DNA of 64,000 nt from Halodesulfovibrio sp. MK-HDV (GCF_009914765.1 NZ_WYDS01000007.1:1-64000), one strand, 5' to 3'; positions 27,287-38,035 are shown, counted from the stretch's first letter. Translations and numbers: made by a program. The notes: generated by a model not told the origin, from the sequence alone.

Positions 27287-28027
27287 TTAAAATGCTTTGG
27301 GATTAACCGGAAGCAACTCTCCAAGCTCAATCCCAGCTTCCGTAACAGTCGCTCTGTACGGGTATACCTCAACGCCAAGTTCCAACGCCTCATAAAAAAG
27401 ATCTGCATACGCCGGATCAATCACATCTGCCGGAGCAAAACAATGCCCATCCGGACGTTGAATAAGATAGAAAAATGCTGCGCGCTGCCCTTGCTTCACA
27501 AGGTTGATCATATTGTTAAGATGTTTTCGTCCACGCTCTGTGACGGCGTCTGGAAAACAAGCAACTTCGTCTTCAACCATGGTTACGTTTTTACATTCAA
27601 TCCATAGCGGCGGTAATGAGTCATCCGCTGTCCGCAACACACCGTCCGCACGGCTATCGCCAACCTTTGCTTCACTTTTAAAGAGAGTGTAGCCCTCTGC
27701 CCAATGCAATCTACCCGCCTCAAAAGCAGCTTTGAGCATTTTATTCGGCGTCTGAGTATTCACGCCGACCCATTTAACTCCGGATGCCATATTCAAACCA
27801 ACTGCTTCCTGCGTCCATTTCAATTTTCTATTAGGATTCGCAGCAGGCGAAGCTAAAATTGGGGAACCCTGACGTAACAGCCCCATCATTGAGCCGGTAT
27901 TATTGGAATGTATCCAGACGGACTCACCATCCACAAGAATTTCTACGCTAAAACGTTTCACGCGGCGAACAAAGGAACCGGCAATGCATCCCTCTGGATA
28001 TGAAATAAGTGGCTCGTGTGTAGACAT
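27287..28027 (-). CDS. sfsA: SfsA-family nuclease (sugar fermentation stimulation protein)
   Basis: 246 residues matching SfsA: an N-terminal OB-like part ([31 protein letters not shown]) followed by a nuclease-like core ([34 protein letters not shown]...[13 protein letters not shown]). The D...ExK arrangement of a PD-(D/E)xK fold fits the second half. It was named for E. coli maltose phenotypes; nuclease activity is the better-supported role. Single gene. Confidence 0.9.
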   Translation of the reverse strand: MSTHEPLISYPEGCIAGSFVRRVKRFSVEILVDGESVWIHSNNTGSMMGLLRQGSPILASPAANPNRKLKWTQEAVGLNMASGVKWVGVNTQTPNKMLKAAFEAGRLHWAEGYTLFKSEAKVGDSRADGVLRTADDSLPPLWIECKNVTMVEDEVACFPDAVTERGRKHLNNMINLVKQGQRAAFFYLIQRPDGHCFAPADVIDPAYADLFYEALELGVEVYPYRATVTEAGIELGELLPVNPKAF

Positions 28028-28313
28028 AAAATTTCCTAACTATTTATGTTTGATTACCAAAAAAGTTGGTAAGGAAACCGGTTCTAAAAGTTTACATGTG
28101 TGTTGTTAACTGGTACTCGGCAGAAAGCTAGAAGGCATCATAATTATTGTTTAAACGCACTGCATTTTAGCGCACGACGTTAACAGCAATTATTGCGGAG
28201 GGCTGCACAACAGTAAAATTCTGACTGTGCCCATTATCTGCTTTCGGTATACTTCTGGTTTTTTGATACGCCCACCATGTACGCATAAATTTTATTTTAG
28301 AGAGAGGCAACGA

Positions 28314-29486
28314 ATGAAGACTTCAAGCCGTATCGCACAACTAAAACCGTCTGCTACCTTGGCCGTTAACGCAAAAGCTCTTGAGCTCAAAGCACAGGGT
28401 AAAGAAATTATTAGCCTAGCTGTTGGGGAACCTGATTTTCCAACGCCAGACTATGTACGTGACGCGTGTAAACGCGCGCTGGACGAAGGTTTTACCAGAT
28501 ATGGTGCTGTACCGGGGCTTCCTGAACTTCGTACTGCTGTAGCTAACTACTTCAACGTTATGTATGGCACGTCCGCACGTGCTGAACACACCATGATCAC
28601 AAACGGTGGCAAGCAGGCGCTCTTCAACCTGTTCCAGAGTCTCATCAACCCTGGCGATGAAGTCATCATCCCAGCACCATACTGGGTAAGCTATCCGCCA
28701 ATGGTACAACTCGCTGAAGGCGTACCTGTAGCGGTTGCAGCCTCTGCTGAAGCAGGATTTAAAGTTACCGTTGAACAGCTCGAAGCTGCACGTACTGAAA
28801 AAACAGCTGTGCTACTGCTTAACTCTCCATCCAACCCGACTGGCGCTGCGTACTCCCGAGATGAAATTAACGCCGTCGCGGAATGGGCTATCAGTCATAA
28901 CATCTTTATTATTTCCGACGAAATTTACGATCAACTCGTATATGCACCAGCAGAGCACGCTTCACTTGCTCCATGGTGGGAAAAATTCCCAGAACAGGTC
29001 TGTATCGTAAACGGTCTGGCAAAAAGCTTTGCCATGACAGGTTGGCGCATCGGCTACGTTCTTGCGCATGTTGATCTCATCAAAGCAATGAGCAAGATTC
29101 AAGGTCAGTCCACATCAAACGTCTGCTCTTTCGCACAAAAAGGTGCTGTTGCAGCGCTTACTGGCGGCTTTGAAATCGTTGAATCCATGCGAGCCTCTTT
29201 CCGCAACCGCCGTGACCTTGCCATGAGCATTATCGGAAAATGGCCTAATGTTGTATGTCCTGTGCCACAGGGTGCGTTCTACCTTTTCCCAGATGTCCAT
29301 CGTTTATACAACGAAACATACCCAGACTCTGCTGCAATGTGCACATACCTGCTTGAAGAGGCAGGCGTTGCGTTGGTTCCGGGTGCTGCATTCGGTGATG
29401 ACAACTGCATTCGCATTTCATACGCAGTGGACGAAAAAACACTCGAAGAATCTTTGCATAAAATTGCTCGTATCCTTTTTAGATAA
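28314..29486 (+). CDS. Class I PLP aminotransferase, aspartate aminotransferase type
   Basis: About 390 residues. SLAVGEPDFPTPDYV, FTRYGAVPGLPELRTAVANYF, NGGKQALFNL, LNSPSNPTGAAYS, SDEIYDQLVY and the PLP lysine in NGLAKSFAMTGWRIGY place it in the AspC/AAT-I group. It transfers amino groups between aspartate or similar amino acids and 2-oxoglutarate; specificity is not certain. ATG 28314 follows GAGAGG. The 28028-28313 gap has no gene. Confidence 0.92.
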   Translation: MKTSSRIAQLKPSATLAVNAKALELKAQGKEIISLAVGEPDFPTPDYVRDACKRALDEGFTRYGAVPGLPELRTAVANYFNVMYGTSARAEHTMITNGGKQALFNLFQSLINPGDEVIIPAPYWVSYPPMVQLAEGVPVAVAASAEAGFKVTVEQLEAARTEKTAVLLLNSPSNPTGAAYSRDEINAVAEWAISHNIFIISDEIYDQLVYAPAEHASLAPWWEKFPEQVCIVNGLAKSFAMTGWRIGYVLAHVDLIKAMSKIQGQSTSNVCSFAQKGAVAALTGGFEIVESMRASFRNRRDLAMSIIGKWPNVVCPVPQGAFYLFPDVHRLYNETYPDSAAMCTYLLEEAGVALVPGAAFGDDNCIRISYAVDEKTLEESLHKIARILFR

Positions 29487-29600
29487 GAGAAATATAATAT
29501 TGGGCTTTACACTTTTTCCCTACGCTTCATCAGACGAACCTCTGCCCTTTTTTATACTCGGGCGGCTCTACTTTTATACAAAGAAGCGGGGTAATACTTT

Positions 29601-30953
29601 ATGACAATAAATACACTTGATTGGACAGGAGCATGGAACGGACGCCTTTCCGAAAAAGACGAGCAGCGTCATGCTGCCCGCTGTGAAAAGCTCGCCACGC
29701 ACCTATATGAAGAAATTGACGGTGACAGACTGCCGTTTATCAACTTGCCCTATCGAGAAGAACTTGAGAAAAATCTCATAGAACACTCTCCGTGGCTGCA
29801 ATCTTTTGACCATATGCTGCTTTTGGGCATTGGTGGCAGCGCATTAGGAACAAGAGCACTCCAGCGTGCATTTTTTCCTGAACAGGATATGCCGAATCAT
29901 ACCGGCAAACGCCTGTGGATTTCAGATAACGTTGATGCCGGAACAACAGAAGAATGGCTGACACGTTTACCTGCAGAAAAAACAGTCGTTATTGTTATTT
30001 CTAAATCCGGTGGAACCATTGAGACCATTGCACAGTACTTTGTTGTGCGTGAATGGCTTAAGGAGCACCTTGGCGACGCATGGACTGATCACATTATGCT
30101 CATTACAGATGCCCACAACGGTTATCTGCGAGATGAAGTGAACAGACTTGGCGTGCGTTCTATGCCTGTGCCAGAGAACCTTGGCGGTCGCTACTCCGTG
30201 CTCAGCGCGGTTGGACTTGTTCCGGCAGCGTTCCTTGGTATTGACTGGAAAGCTTTGCTTGATGGTGCTATGTCAGTTGGTGACAGCCTATGTAAACATG
30301 GATGCGGTGAGCGCACTATGTTGACCCACCCTGCATGGAAAATTGCATCGTGGGCAAAAACACTTATGGAAGAAGATTACAACATTCTGTTGTTCTTTAC
30401 CTATATTCCTAAGTGGGCTTCCTTTGGTGACTGGTTTGCACAACTCTGGGCTGAAAGTCTTGGCAAAGATGGAAAAGGTTCTACACCGCTTCCTGCCAAA
30501 GGCGTTACAGACCAACATTCAACGCAGCAGCTCTACCTTGGTGGACCACGCGACAAAGGTTGTTTGTACCTCACTTGTCCAAATCAGCCGGAAGGCATTA
30601 CCTTTGCCAAAGATCTGCCTGAACGATGGGACTACCTTCGCGGTGAAAAGTTTGGCACCTTACTGCAGGCAGAAACTCTTGGTTCCCGCGTGGCTCTCGG
30701 TCAAACCGAGACACCACTTGTAGAAATTAGAGTGGGTGAAGCAACAGAAACTGAAGCCGGACGCCTTATTGCACTGTTGGAAATTGCCACAGTACTTACA
30801 GGCTGGCTGCTTGAAATAAATCCGCTTAACCAGCCGCATGTCGAACTCGGCAAGCGATTGGCTAATGCACGGCTCGGTGCCACTGGCTACGATGAAGAAA
30901 GCAAACAGCTTGAACACTTCTTAGGCAGGGAGCCCGACATTCAGGAGTTCTAG
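29601..30953 (+). CDS. pgi: Glucose-6-phosphate isomerase
   Basis: Interconverts glucose-6-P and fructose-6-P in gluconeogenesis/glycolysis. Motifs: LLGIGGSALGTRAL, VIVISKSGGTIETIAQY, NLGGRYSVLSAVGLVPAAFLGID and TDQHSTQQLYLGGPRDK. 450 residues, the shorter type also found in Bacillus and many anaerobes. The kinase gene starts two bases after the stop, which suggests joint transcription with the regulatory pair. Confidence 0.95.
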   Translation: MTINTLDWTGAWNGRLSEKDEQRHAARCEKLATHLYEEIDGDRLPFINLPYREELEKNLIEHSPWLQSFDHMLLLGIGGSALGTRALQRAFFPEQDMPNHTGKRLWISDNVDAGTTEEWLTRLPAEKTVVIVISKSGGTIETIAQYFVVREWLKEHLGDAWTDHIMLITDAHNGYLRDEVNRLGVRSMPVPENLGGRYSVLSAVGLVPAAFLGIDWKALLDGAMSVGDSLCKHGCGERTMLTHPAWKIASWAKTLMEEDYNILLFFTYIPKWASFGDWFAQLWAESLGKDGKGSTPLPAKGVTDQHSTQQLYLGGPRDKGCLYLTCPNQPEGITFAKDLPERWDYLRGEKFGTLLQAETLGSRVALGQTETPLVEIRVGEATETEAGRLIALLEIATVLTGWLLEINPLNQPHVELGKRLANARLGATGYDEESKQLEHFLGREPDIQEF

Positions 30954-30954
30954 T

Positions 30955-32388
30955 TTGATTTTAAGGTTCTTCAAGGACGAAAAGCCATTCGGTTTTGTAC
31001 GAGTCCTCTCATGGGCAATGCTCATAGTTATCATTATCTCAAGCCTGCTCATGTCCACATTTATTGCGGATCAAGCTCGGAAGACCTTAATTGAAAAACA
31101 GAAAAACTTTGCACTATTACTGGCGGAAAATCTGAACCATCAGATTTTCCGTCGTTTTACGCTTCCTACCATCATCGGTTACGGGCGCATTGCGCTGCGT
31201 AACCCGACCCAATATCAACGCCTTGAGCAGGTAGTTCAAAACACCATTCACGGCCTGCATGTTAAGGGTCTGCGCATTTACGACAACAAGCAGATCACTT
31301 CATACTCCACCAACAAAGATGATCTCGGTAAAACAAGTATTGCCGGAATTGCTGCGCAAAAAGCTGTAGAACAGAACACCTACACTTTTGAAATCGAATC
31401 AAAAATTTCTCCGATAAAAGCACTATTCTTGCCCAACCTTCCAGATGACACCTTTACGTTGCGTACAACCTATCCGTTACGCCTTGAAGGAAAACTCGGG
31501 GAGGAGCCTAAAGAATTGCCTATCATGGGCGTACTGGAAATTACGCAGGATATTACGCAGGACTACATGAGTGTACTCAGCTTCCAGCGTCTTATCTTTA
31601 TATCTATTTTCTGCTCGTCCATGTTCATGTTCATGATTCTTGTGTTCATCATCAAGCGGGCAGAACGTGTCCTGACAAACCGCCTTGAAGAAAAAGAAAA
31701 GCTTGAACACGACCTGCATCAGAACGAAAAACTGGCAGGCATGGGACGAATGGTTTCATCGATTGCACATGAAATCCGCAACCCGCTTGGCATTATCTCT
31801 TCCAGCGCGGAAATGATGATCAAACGTGACAGTACAGACGACTTCACCAAAAAAATGCTTACGGTCATTTTTGAAGAATCAAAACGGCTTGCCCAGACCG
31901 TTACAGACTTCCTCGACTACGCAAAGCCTAAGCCGACTCGCCATGACAAGGTAGATCTTGCGCTTATCATCAATCAGGCGCTTGGCTTCCTTGAAAATGA
32001 GCTCGAATCCAAAGGCATCACCGTCGCACGGGATTATAATTTAAAATTCTTTATAGAGGGTGATAGCGACTTGCTCTATCGTGCTGTATACAATGTTGTT
32101 TCTAACGGCATTCAAGCGATCGAAGGCGATGGGGAAATTCGAATCTGTGGTACTCATGGAAAAACTGCAATATTACAATTCCATGATTCCGGCAGCGGAT
32201 TTGATGAAGCGCATTTAAGCAAGATGCTCGACCCGTTCTTTACTACACGAGACAACGGAACCGGACTTGGTCTGCCTATCGTAAACAGCATTGTTAAAAG
32301 CCATCACGGCACACTGACACTAGGCAAATCTCCCCTTGGCGGCGCACTCGTTACTATGGAATTTCCACTGAAAACACCGGGCAGGTAA
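30955..32388 (+). CDS. Membrane sensor histidine kinase (NtrB/ZraS-like)
   Basis: 477 residues: TM1 (about 18-40), a periplasmic sensor region (about 41-205) and TM2 (about 213-236), then MGRMVSSIAHEIRNPLG with the phosphorylated His, and HATPase boxes (NVVSNGIQAI, FHDSGSGFD, GTGLGLPIV). No PAS domain. TTG start at 30955, with AGGAG 7 bases upstream, inside the pgi stop region. It sits 6 bases ahead of the sigma-54 activator and almost certainly phosphorylates it. Confidence 0.93.
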   Translation: MILRFFKDEKPFGFVRVLSWAMLIVIIISSLLMSTFIADQARKTLIEKQKNFALLLAENLNHQIFRRFTLPTIIGYGRIALRNPTQYQRLEQVVQNTIHGLHVKGLRIYDNKQITSYSTNKDDLGKTSIAGIAAQKAVEQNTYTFEIESKISPIKALFLPNLPDDTFTLRTTYPLRLEGKLGEEPKELPIMGVLEITQDITQDYMSVLSFQRLIFISIFCSSMFMFMILVFIIKRAERVLTNRLEEKEKLEHDLHQNEKLAGMGRMVSSIAHEIRNPLGIISSSAEMMIKRDSTDDFTKKMLTVIFEESKRLAQTVTDFLDYAKPKPTRHDKVDLALIINQALGFLENELESKGITVARDYNLKFFIEGDSDLLYRAVYNVVSNGIQAIEGDGEIRICGTHGKTAILQFHDSGSGFDEAHLSKMLDPFFTTRDNGTGLGLPIVNSIVKSHHGTLTLGKSPLGGALVTMEFPLKTPGR

Positions 32389-32394
32389 TCAGAT

Positions 32395-33774
32395 ATGAAA
32401 AAGAAAAAGCACTTACTCGTTATTGATGACGAAAAAAACTATCTGCTTGTTCTCGAAGCACTTCTCACGGACACTGGATACAAAGTTACAGCACTGAATG
32501 ATCCAGAAACAGCACTCACATTCCTTGAAGAATCTGATGTTGATGTTGTTCTCACCGATATGAAGATGCCAAAAATTTCCGGCGCAGAAGTTCTTGAACA
32601 CGTACGCAAAAACTATCCCGGCCTTCCGGTTCTTATTATGACCGCCTTTGGCACCATCCAAAGCGCTGTTGAAGTTATGCGTACCGGTGCGTTCGATTAT
32701 ATCGCCAAGCCGTTTTCAAATGATGAACTACTGCTTTCTGTGCAGAATGCCGTTGAGCTTTCTCAGGCACGCCAGAATTACCAGTTGCTCACAGAAAATT
32801 TTCAGACCCGATACGGTCGCAACAACATCATCGGTAAGAGCAGCGCCATTCGCTCTGTTCTTTCCCTCGTTGACCGCGCAGCCCCAAGCAAATCCACAGT
32901 TCTCATCTCTGGTGAGTCCGGTACAGGTAAAGAGCTTGTCGCTCGCGCTATTCACTTTTCGTCACCACGTAAGAGCGCACCGTTTATCAGCGTAAACTGC
33001 ATGGCGCTCAACCCCAGCCTGCTGGAAAGCGAACTTTTCGGGCACGAAAAAGGCTCCTTCACTGGTGCAATCGCTTTAAAACGAGGCCGCTTTGAGCTTG
33101 CTGACACAGGAACCCTGTTCCTTGATGAAATAGGTGAACTCTCTCACGACATGCAGGTTAAGCTCTTGCGTGTTTTGCAGGAACGCCGTGTTGAACGCGT
33201 GGGTGGTACAGAAGAAATTGAAGTGGATATCCGTATCGTTGCCGCGACAAACAAAGATCTTCTGGAAGAAGTAAAAAAAGGCAACTTCCGCGAAGATCTT
33301 TACTACCGCCTCAATGTTGTTCACATGCAGATCCCGCCTTTACGTGAACGTCGCGAGGACATCCCGCTTCTGGTAGCTCACTTTATTGAAAAAATTTCAG
33401 AGCAGCAGGAAGTAACAGAGCGAACCTTCACCGTTGAGGCTCTCGACTATCTTTCCGGCTACGAATGGCCGGGAAACATTCGTCAGTTAGAGAACGTCAT
33501 TGAACGTTGCCTCGTTCTTGGTACCGGCACTGATATCAGTGTTGATGACCTGCCTCCAGAAGTACGCGATGAAGAAAGCCAATTAAAAAGTGCGGTAGAC
33601 TTGTTACCTGTCCAGCTCGATCTCAGTGACACACTGGAAAAAATTGAAGCTGCTCTTATCCGCAGAGCGTTAGCTCGCGGAAACTTCGTACAGGTAAAGG
33701 CTGCTGAATCTCTTGGTATTTCAAAAAGCCTGCTGCAATACAAACTTAAAAAATACAATATCACTGGGCACTAG
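32395..33774 (+). CDS. Sigma-54-dependent response regulator (NtrC/AtoC family)
   Basis: 459 residues: receiver (about 6-118; [16 protein letters not shown], phospho-site [22 protein letters not shown]), AAA+ domain (about 140-380) with Walker [17 protein letters not shown], the sigma-54 loop as [15 protein letters not shown], and [20 protein letters not shown]; a C-terminal Fis-type HTH ends in [17 protein letters not shown]. It activates sigma-54 promoters; its targets are unknown. Confidence 0.96.
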   Translation: MKKKKHLLVIDDEKNYLLVLEALLTDTGYKVTALNDPETALTFLEESDVDVVLTDMKMPKISGAEVLEHVRKNYPGLPVLIMTAFGTIQSAVEVMRTGAFDYIAKPFSNDELLLSVQNAVELSQARQNYQLLTENFQTRYGRNNIIGKSSAIRSVLSLVDRAAPSKSTVLISGESGTGKELVARAIHFSSPRKSAPFISVNCMALNPSLLESELFGHEKGSFTGAIALKRGRFELADTGTLFLDEIGELSHDMQVKLLRVLQERRVERVGGTEEIEVDIRIVAATNKDLLEEVKKGNFREDLYYRLNVVHMQIPPLRERREDIPLLVAHFIEKISEQQEVTERTFTVEALDYLSGYEWPGNIRQLENVIERCLVLGTGTDISVDDLPPEVRDEESQLKSAVDLLPVQLDLSDTLEKIEAALIRRALARGNFVQVKAAESLGISKSLLQYKLKKYNITGH

Positions 33775-34014
33775 TACTTTTTAGACTATACTGTGTTGTG
33801 CTTTACGAACGTTGTACGTGTTGTGTTTACCAAGTATTTTTGCTGGTGATCATCGCACGGGGCAACATGTTACGACGACTAAGCCGAGCCTAGCTCCGCT
33901 TTCATCATTACGCTCAAAAGTAGCTTAGTTTCACTTCCTGTTCGTGATGTATGCACAACAACATAACCTAATCGTATAATTTGATCTGCATGGTTTGAAA
34001 AACTTGGAGCCCCT

Positions 34015-34485
34015 ATGCTGAAAGTTGCAATCCCCGGTTTTGCACCGATGGAATTTGATCATCTTGTTTTAGATTTTAACGGCACCATTGCCTTTGACGG
34101 CAATATTATTGACGGTGTCGAACCTGCAATCGCAATGCTTTCTCAGCTTCTTACAGTACATATCGTTTCCGCTGATACGAACCAGAATGTCGTACGCGAA
34201 GTAGCGCACCTCCCCGTAACAACACGCGTTGTAAACAGTGCCTACCAGCAACAGGAAAAATTGGAATATATTGAAAAACTCGGTCCAGAAACCGTATGTG
34301 CCATTGGCAATGGTAATGTCGACACCGACATGCTGAAAAGGGCTGAACTCGGCATAGCCATTTTAGGACCTGAAGGGCTCAGCCCCAAAGCATTAGCTGT
34401 AGCAGATGTACTCATGCCTGATATCGTCAACGCTCTTGAGTCTCTTGTAAACTCATCGCGACTCAAAGCTACACTACGCAACTAA
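34015..34485 (+). CDS. HAD-superfamily hydrolase, soluble P-type ATPase-like
   Basis: 156 residues. The nucleophile motif reads LDFNGTIAFDG (D then N where most HAD phosphatases have D-x-D), with VSADT as the motif II region and GNGNVDTDMLKRAELGIAILGPEG as motif IV. There is no cap domain to speak of. It resembles the small soluble relatives of the P-type ATPase catalytic domain. The Asn at the second acid position may lower phosphatase activity. A terminator follows; the neighbours give no pathway. Confidence 0.75.
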   Translation: MLKVAIPGFAPMEFDHLVLDFNGTIAFDGNIIDGVEPAIAMLSQLLTVHIVSADTNQNVVREVAHLPVTTRVVNSAYQQQEKLEYIEKLGPETVCAIGNGNVDTDMLKRAELGIAILGPEGLSPKALAVADVLMPDIVNALESLVNSSRLKATLRN

Positions 34486-34511
34486 GCCTGTAGCCAAATA
34501 GTACCATTTCT

Positions 34512-34548
34512 AACCCCCGTGTGTTTCTAAAACACACGGGGGTTTTTT
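34512..34548 (+). terminator. Terminator after the HAD gene
   Basis: A 15-bp perfect stem (34512-34526 with 34530-34544), 3-base loop, followed by a T run to 34548. Confidence 0.92.
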
Positions 34549-34787
34549 GTTAGAAAAAGAGCAGAGAACAACGAACGATCAACAACGAATCATGGAAAAA
34601 ACAGTTTCTTATCAGTACCCATTGTTCTTTATACCCATTGATCTGGGTAACAACAAATTCGACCTATTTTCCAATTACAATTGTTCCAATGTGCAACCTT
34701 GAGTTACGTGTCCCCCTGCAAACTGTTAACAGCAGTTTGCAGCAAAAAATACTCACAACATCACAGAATCATGATAATTCAGTGCCT

Positions 34788-34804
34788 TGTGAAATTTATC
34801 TCAA
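34788..34804 (+). promoter_or_regulatory. CRP/FNR-family-like operator upstream of the split-Soret gene
   Basis: TGTGA-N6-TCTCA, an imperfect match to the CRP-type TGTGA-N6-TCACA, lies 75 bases before the cytochrome start. In Desulfovibrio, HcpR-type regulators of nitrosative and redox stress use CRP-like sites; the link here is inference. No other site in the 34549-34878 gap stood out. Confidence 0.35.
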
Positions 34805-34878
34805 TAGGCATGCATTTTGTATTATTTGTAGTGCTCTAGAAAATAGGTTCTGAGTTATCTTGAGGAGGATACAAAAGT

Positions 34879-35676
34879 ATGTCTACAATTTCACGTCGTC
34901 AGATGATAGCAGGTGTTGGGGGAGTAATCGTGGGTGGCGCAGTTGCCACAGCTCTTCCTGCAATGGCAGCTCCGTCTAACTTTGCAGCTACAGCAGAGTG
35001 GATTCCACATAAAGTCGATCCTGCAATCGGCGAACGCTTCGGTTACGACGGGTACTACAATAAAGGCTACGGCTGCTGTTACGGCGCATTCTACGCTATC
35101 GTAGGCCAGATGGCTGAACAGCACGGCGCTCCATATAAAGATTTCCCATTCCATATGATGGAAGTTGGTAAATCCGGTATTTCAAACTGGGCAACCATCT
35201 GTGGCGCCCTACTCGGCGCAGCTTCCGCATTTGCGCTGTTCTACGGTCGTAAAGAACGTAAAGCCATGGTTGATGAATTGTTCCGTTGGTACGAACAAAC
35301 TGCTTTCCCTATCTACAAGCCTACGAGCGATATTTATGTAGATAAAGAAATCCCGACAAGTGTAAGTAACTCTGTTCTCTGTCACGTGTCTGTTTCACGT
35401 TGGTCTTACACTACCGGCATTCCAGCTAAGTCAAAAGTTCGCTCCGAACGTTGCGGTCGCCTTACTGGTGACGTTGCTAAAAAAGCTATTGAAATTCTGA
35501 ACGCAAAAATCGACGGAAAATTTGAAGGTCTTTACGGCAAACAAGAATCCGTTGAATACTGTGAAACCTGTCACGGTAAAGGCAAAGAATCCCCAATTGC
35601 CAAAGGCAAGCAGGACTGTACTCCTTGTCACTCCGGTTCAGAAGCCACCGAAAATAAATTTAAAGATCACCCATAG
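34879..35676 (+). CDS. Split-Soret cytochrome c (diheme, C_GCAxxG-type)
   Basis: 265 residues, exported. It starts with a Tat-like signal (SRRQMIAGVGG, then a hydrophobic stretch ending ALPAMA). The middle carries GYGCCYGAF and ATICGALLGAASAF, the pattern of the C-GCAxxG-C-C family, plus further Cys (VLCHVS, SERCGR) that could hold an iron-sulfur centre. The C-terminus has two heme c motifs, CETCH and CTPCH. This agrees with the split-Soret cytochrome of Desulfovibrio desulfuricans. Periplasmic electron transfer is likely; its partner is unknown. Confidence 0.88.
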   Translation: MSTISRRQMIAGVGGVIVGGAVATALPAMAAPSNFAATAEWIPHKVDPAIGERFGYDGYYNKGYGCCYGAFYAIVGQMAEQHGAPYKDFPFHMMEVGKSGISNWATICGALLGAASAFALFYGRKERKAMVDELFRWYEQTAFPIYKPTSDIYVDKEIPTSVSNSVLCHVSVSRWSYTTGIPAKSKVRSERCGRLTGDVAKKAIEILNAKIDGKFEGLYGKQESVEYCETCHGKGKESPIAKGKQDCTPCHSGSEATENKFKDHP

Positions 35677-35879
35677 CGCTTTCTTCCAGTGGCAGCTGGA
35701 AAACGCATACTCGCACCTCATAAATCAGGGCAGTTTTGTAGCAACTCTACAAGGCTGCCCTTTCTTTGTGTGTATATAAACTTCATCCTTTCCGCAGGTT
35801 ATACTGTGGCTCTCTTTTCTATGTAGTGTATTTTTAGATATTGCACAGAACATTCGAAGATGAGTAAGGAAGGAGCCAT

Positions 35880-37850
35880 ATGTCTCGTACACTTTTTTAT
35901 TTCAGCCTACTCGCCGCGCTGTTAACGCTTCAGCTCACGACTACAGCGGTTGCAGAATCGACCGCATTCCAAAAGTCACGTAATAACATTACTGCCAAGA
36001 CCTCTGGTCCTCTGTCGCCACCGGACACAACCAGTCCGCAGGCGACGCTTCGCAGTTTCATGGTTAATACAACCCGTGCGTACCAGCTTATGAAGCAGGC
36101 TTATGCGCTGGATATGGAATCTGACAATTTATTCACACACACTCCGCAGGTAACTGCACTGTCAGATCGCGCAATGCTCTATTTCGAAAAAGCAATCAAA
36201 TGCGTTAACTTCAGCGAAATACCCGCCAGCTATCGAGCCGAATTTTCTTACGAAGCCGTAATCCAGCTTAAAGAAGTCATAGATAGAATAAAACTACCGC
36301 GCATGGGGGCAGTACCAGATAGTGACGACATGATGGAGCTCGATTACTGGCGCGTTCCGGGCACATCATTCGAAATCCAATACGTAAAAGAAGGTGACCG
36401 TTCTGGAGAATACCTTTTCAATCCGGAAAGCGTTCGCAATATAGAAGCACTCTACAATCGCGCCAAGTACCTCCCGTACATTAAAAAAACTACGGAAGGT
36501 TTTTACCGATTCTATAGTTCCACCCCTGGCAGGCTCGTGCCGCCTAAGTGGTTTTCTTACATTCCAAAACCACTTTCGGCCGAACTCTATCACGAGCAAA
36601 CAATCTTTCAATGGGTCACTTTCTTCCTCAGCATTCTATTTTTCATATTCCTGAGCATCATCTCTTTCAAACTGACACGCAGAAGAAATCTAAAAAAATA
36701 TCCCATCACCAACGAACTCCTACACCTCGTTCTCCCTCTGCAGCTCGTTATTTCATGCCTGTTACTCGCATACATTTTTGACGACATCATAAACCTTACA
36801 GGTCGTTTCCTCGTGCTCTCTGTGGGAGTCTTGCAAATCGTACAATGGCTCTCAGCCGCATGGGGTATACTCATTCTCGGGCGTGTCGTTGCAGAATCTA
36901 TTCTAGCAACACCTAGTATAGATCCACGCGGAATTGATGCCAGTCTTGTAAATACCGTCACCAACCTTACTTGCATATTCCTCGCTGTGTGCGTTCTCTT
37001 CTACGGTGGCACAAAACTTGGCATCCCACTTATTCCTGTGGTCACAGGTTTTGGTGTCATCGGTCTTGCCATCTCTCTCGCTGCGCGTCCGACAATCGAA
37101 AACGTTATCGGCGGGCTCACCCTTTTTGCAGACAAACCCGTACGCATCGGAGATTTCTGCATGTTCGGTAAAACACGCGGCAAAGTCCTGCACATCGGGC
37201 TGCGATCAACCAGAATCCGCGCCAGTGACCGGACAATCATGTCTATCCCAAACGCTGAGTTCTCACATCTTCAGCTCATCAACCTCACACACCGCGACAA
37301 ATTCAAGCTCGATCTCGACATCGGTCTTAGCTACGTAACGACTTCGACTCAGTTACGGTGGATCATAACGAAATTATACGAGATGCTTTACGCACACCCA
37401 GAAATCAGTAGAAAGCCACTCCTCTGGGTACGTTTTGTCAACTTCAATTCTTACTCGAAAGACATAAATATTCGCGCCTACATCAACACAACAAGGCTCA
37501 GTCATTTCTACAGAATTCAAGAAGATGTCCTATTTCGTATTGGTGAAATTATCGAAGAAGGTGGCGCAGCCTTTGCCTATCCAACAAGTTCAACCTATCT
37601 CCACACCGTTGATGAGGACCTCACAGAGCCATCCAATCTAGCAAACGAGTTAGAAGAGTTCTCGAACGAAACTCAGTTCCCATTCCCTGATTTCCCAGCT
37701 GACCGGATCGACCAAATAAACAACAAACTCAAATATCCGCCGGAAGCCGAAAAAGACTATTCAGGGCTTCCGCTACGAACCAATGATAAGGATACCAAGG
37801 AAGACAAAACCGCCAAGGAAGACAAGCATGGCAAGCCTTACACTGAGTAA
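35880..37850 (+). CDS. Large MscS-family mechanosensitive channel
   Basis: 656 residues. A signal peptide (about 1-25), a periplasmic domain (about 26-235), several membrane helices (about 240-410) and the MscS pore/beta-domain core follow: VTGFGVIGLAISLAARPTIENVIGG, then ADKPVRIGDFCMFG, GKVLHIGLRSTRIR and SIPNAEFSHLQL. A charged, Lys/Asp-rich tail ends the protein. It opens under membrane tension during osmotic downshock. Much larger than E. coli MscS (286), so closer to the extended members. Stand-alone gene. Confidence 0.9.
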   Translation: MSRTLFYFSLLAALLTLQLTTTAVAESTAFQKSRNNITAKTSGPLSPPDTTSPQATLRSFMVNTTRAYQLMKQAYALDMESDNLFTHTPQVTALSDRAMLYFEKAIKCVNFSEIPASYRAEFSYEAVIQLKEVIDRIKLPRMGAVPDSDDMMELDYWRVPGTSFEIQYVKEGDRSGEYLFNPESVRNIEALYNRAKYLPYIKKTTEGFYRFYSSTPGRLVPPKWFSYIPKPLSAELYHEQTIFQWVTFFLSILFFIFLSIISFKLTRRRNLKKYPITNELLHLVLPLQLVISCLLLAYIFDDIINLTGRFLVLSVGVLQIVQWLSAAWGILILGRVVAESILATPSIDPRGIDASLVNTVTNLTCIFLAVCVLFYGGTKLGIPLIPVVTGFGVIGLAISLAARPTIENVIGGLTLFADKPVRIGDFCMFGKTRGKVLHIGLRSTRIRASDRTIMSIPNAEFSHLQLINLTHRDKFKLDLDIGLSYVTTSTQLRWIITKLYEMLYAHPEISRKPLLWVRFVNFNSYSKDINIRAYINTTRLSHFYRIQEDVLFRIGEIIEEGGAAFAYPTSSTYLHTVDEDLTEPSNLANELEEFSNETQFPFPDFPADRIDQINNKLKYPPEAEKDYSGLPLRTNDKDTKEDKTAKEDKHGKPYTE

Positions 37851-37887
37851 TGTTTTGGTGACTATCTCCAGTAGTAACCTTTTGTGT

Positions 37888-37952
37888 CTCCGACGGCTCT
37901 CCGAGGGGGAAGGGCGCTGCCCTCCACCCGCAAGGGGAACGCCCCCTTAACC
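37888..37952 (-). repeat. CCGACGG / CCCGCAAGGGG composite repeat, copy 2
   Basis: TGTCTCCGACGGCTCTCCGA, then CTCCACCCGCAAGGGGAACG and CCCCCTTAACC, matching copy 1 at 22624. It forms an inverted pair with copy 3 at 38143-38199. Confidence 0.72.
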
Positions 37953-38035
37953 GCGGTTTATTGCGACATCATCCTACTGTTTATGCCTTCACGCGGCTTA
38001 ACCACCACGACCTTTCGTTGAAGCTAATAAAAAAC

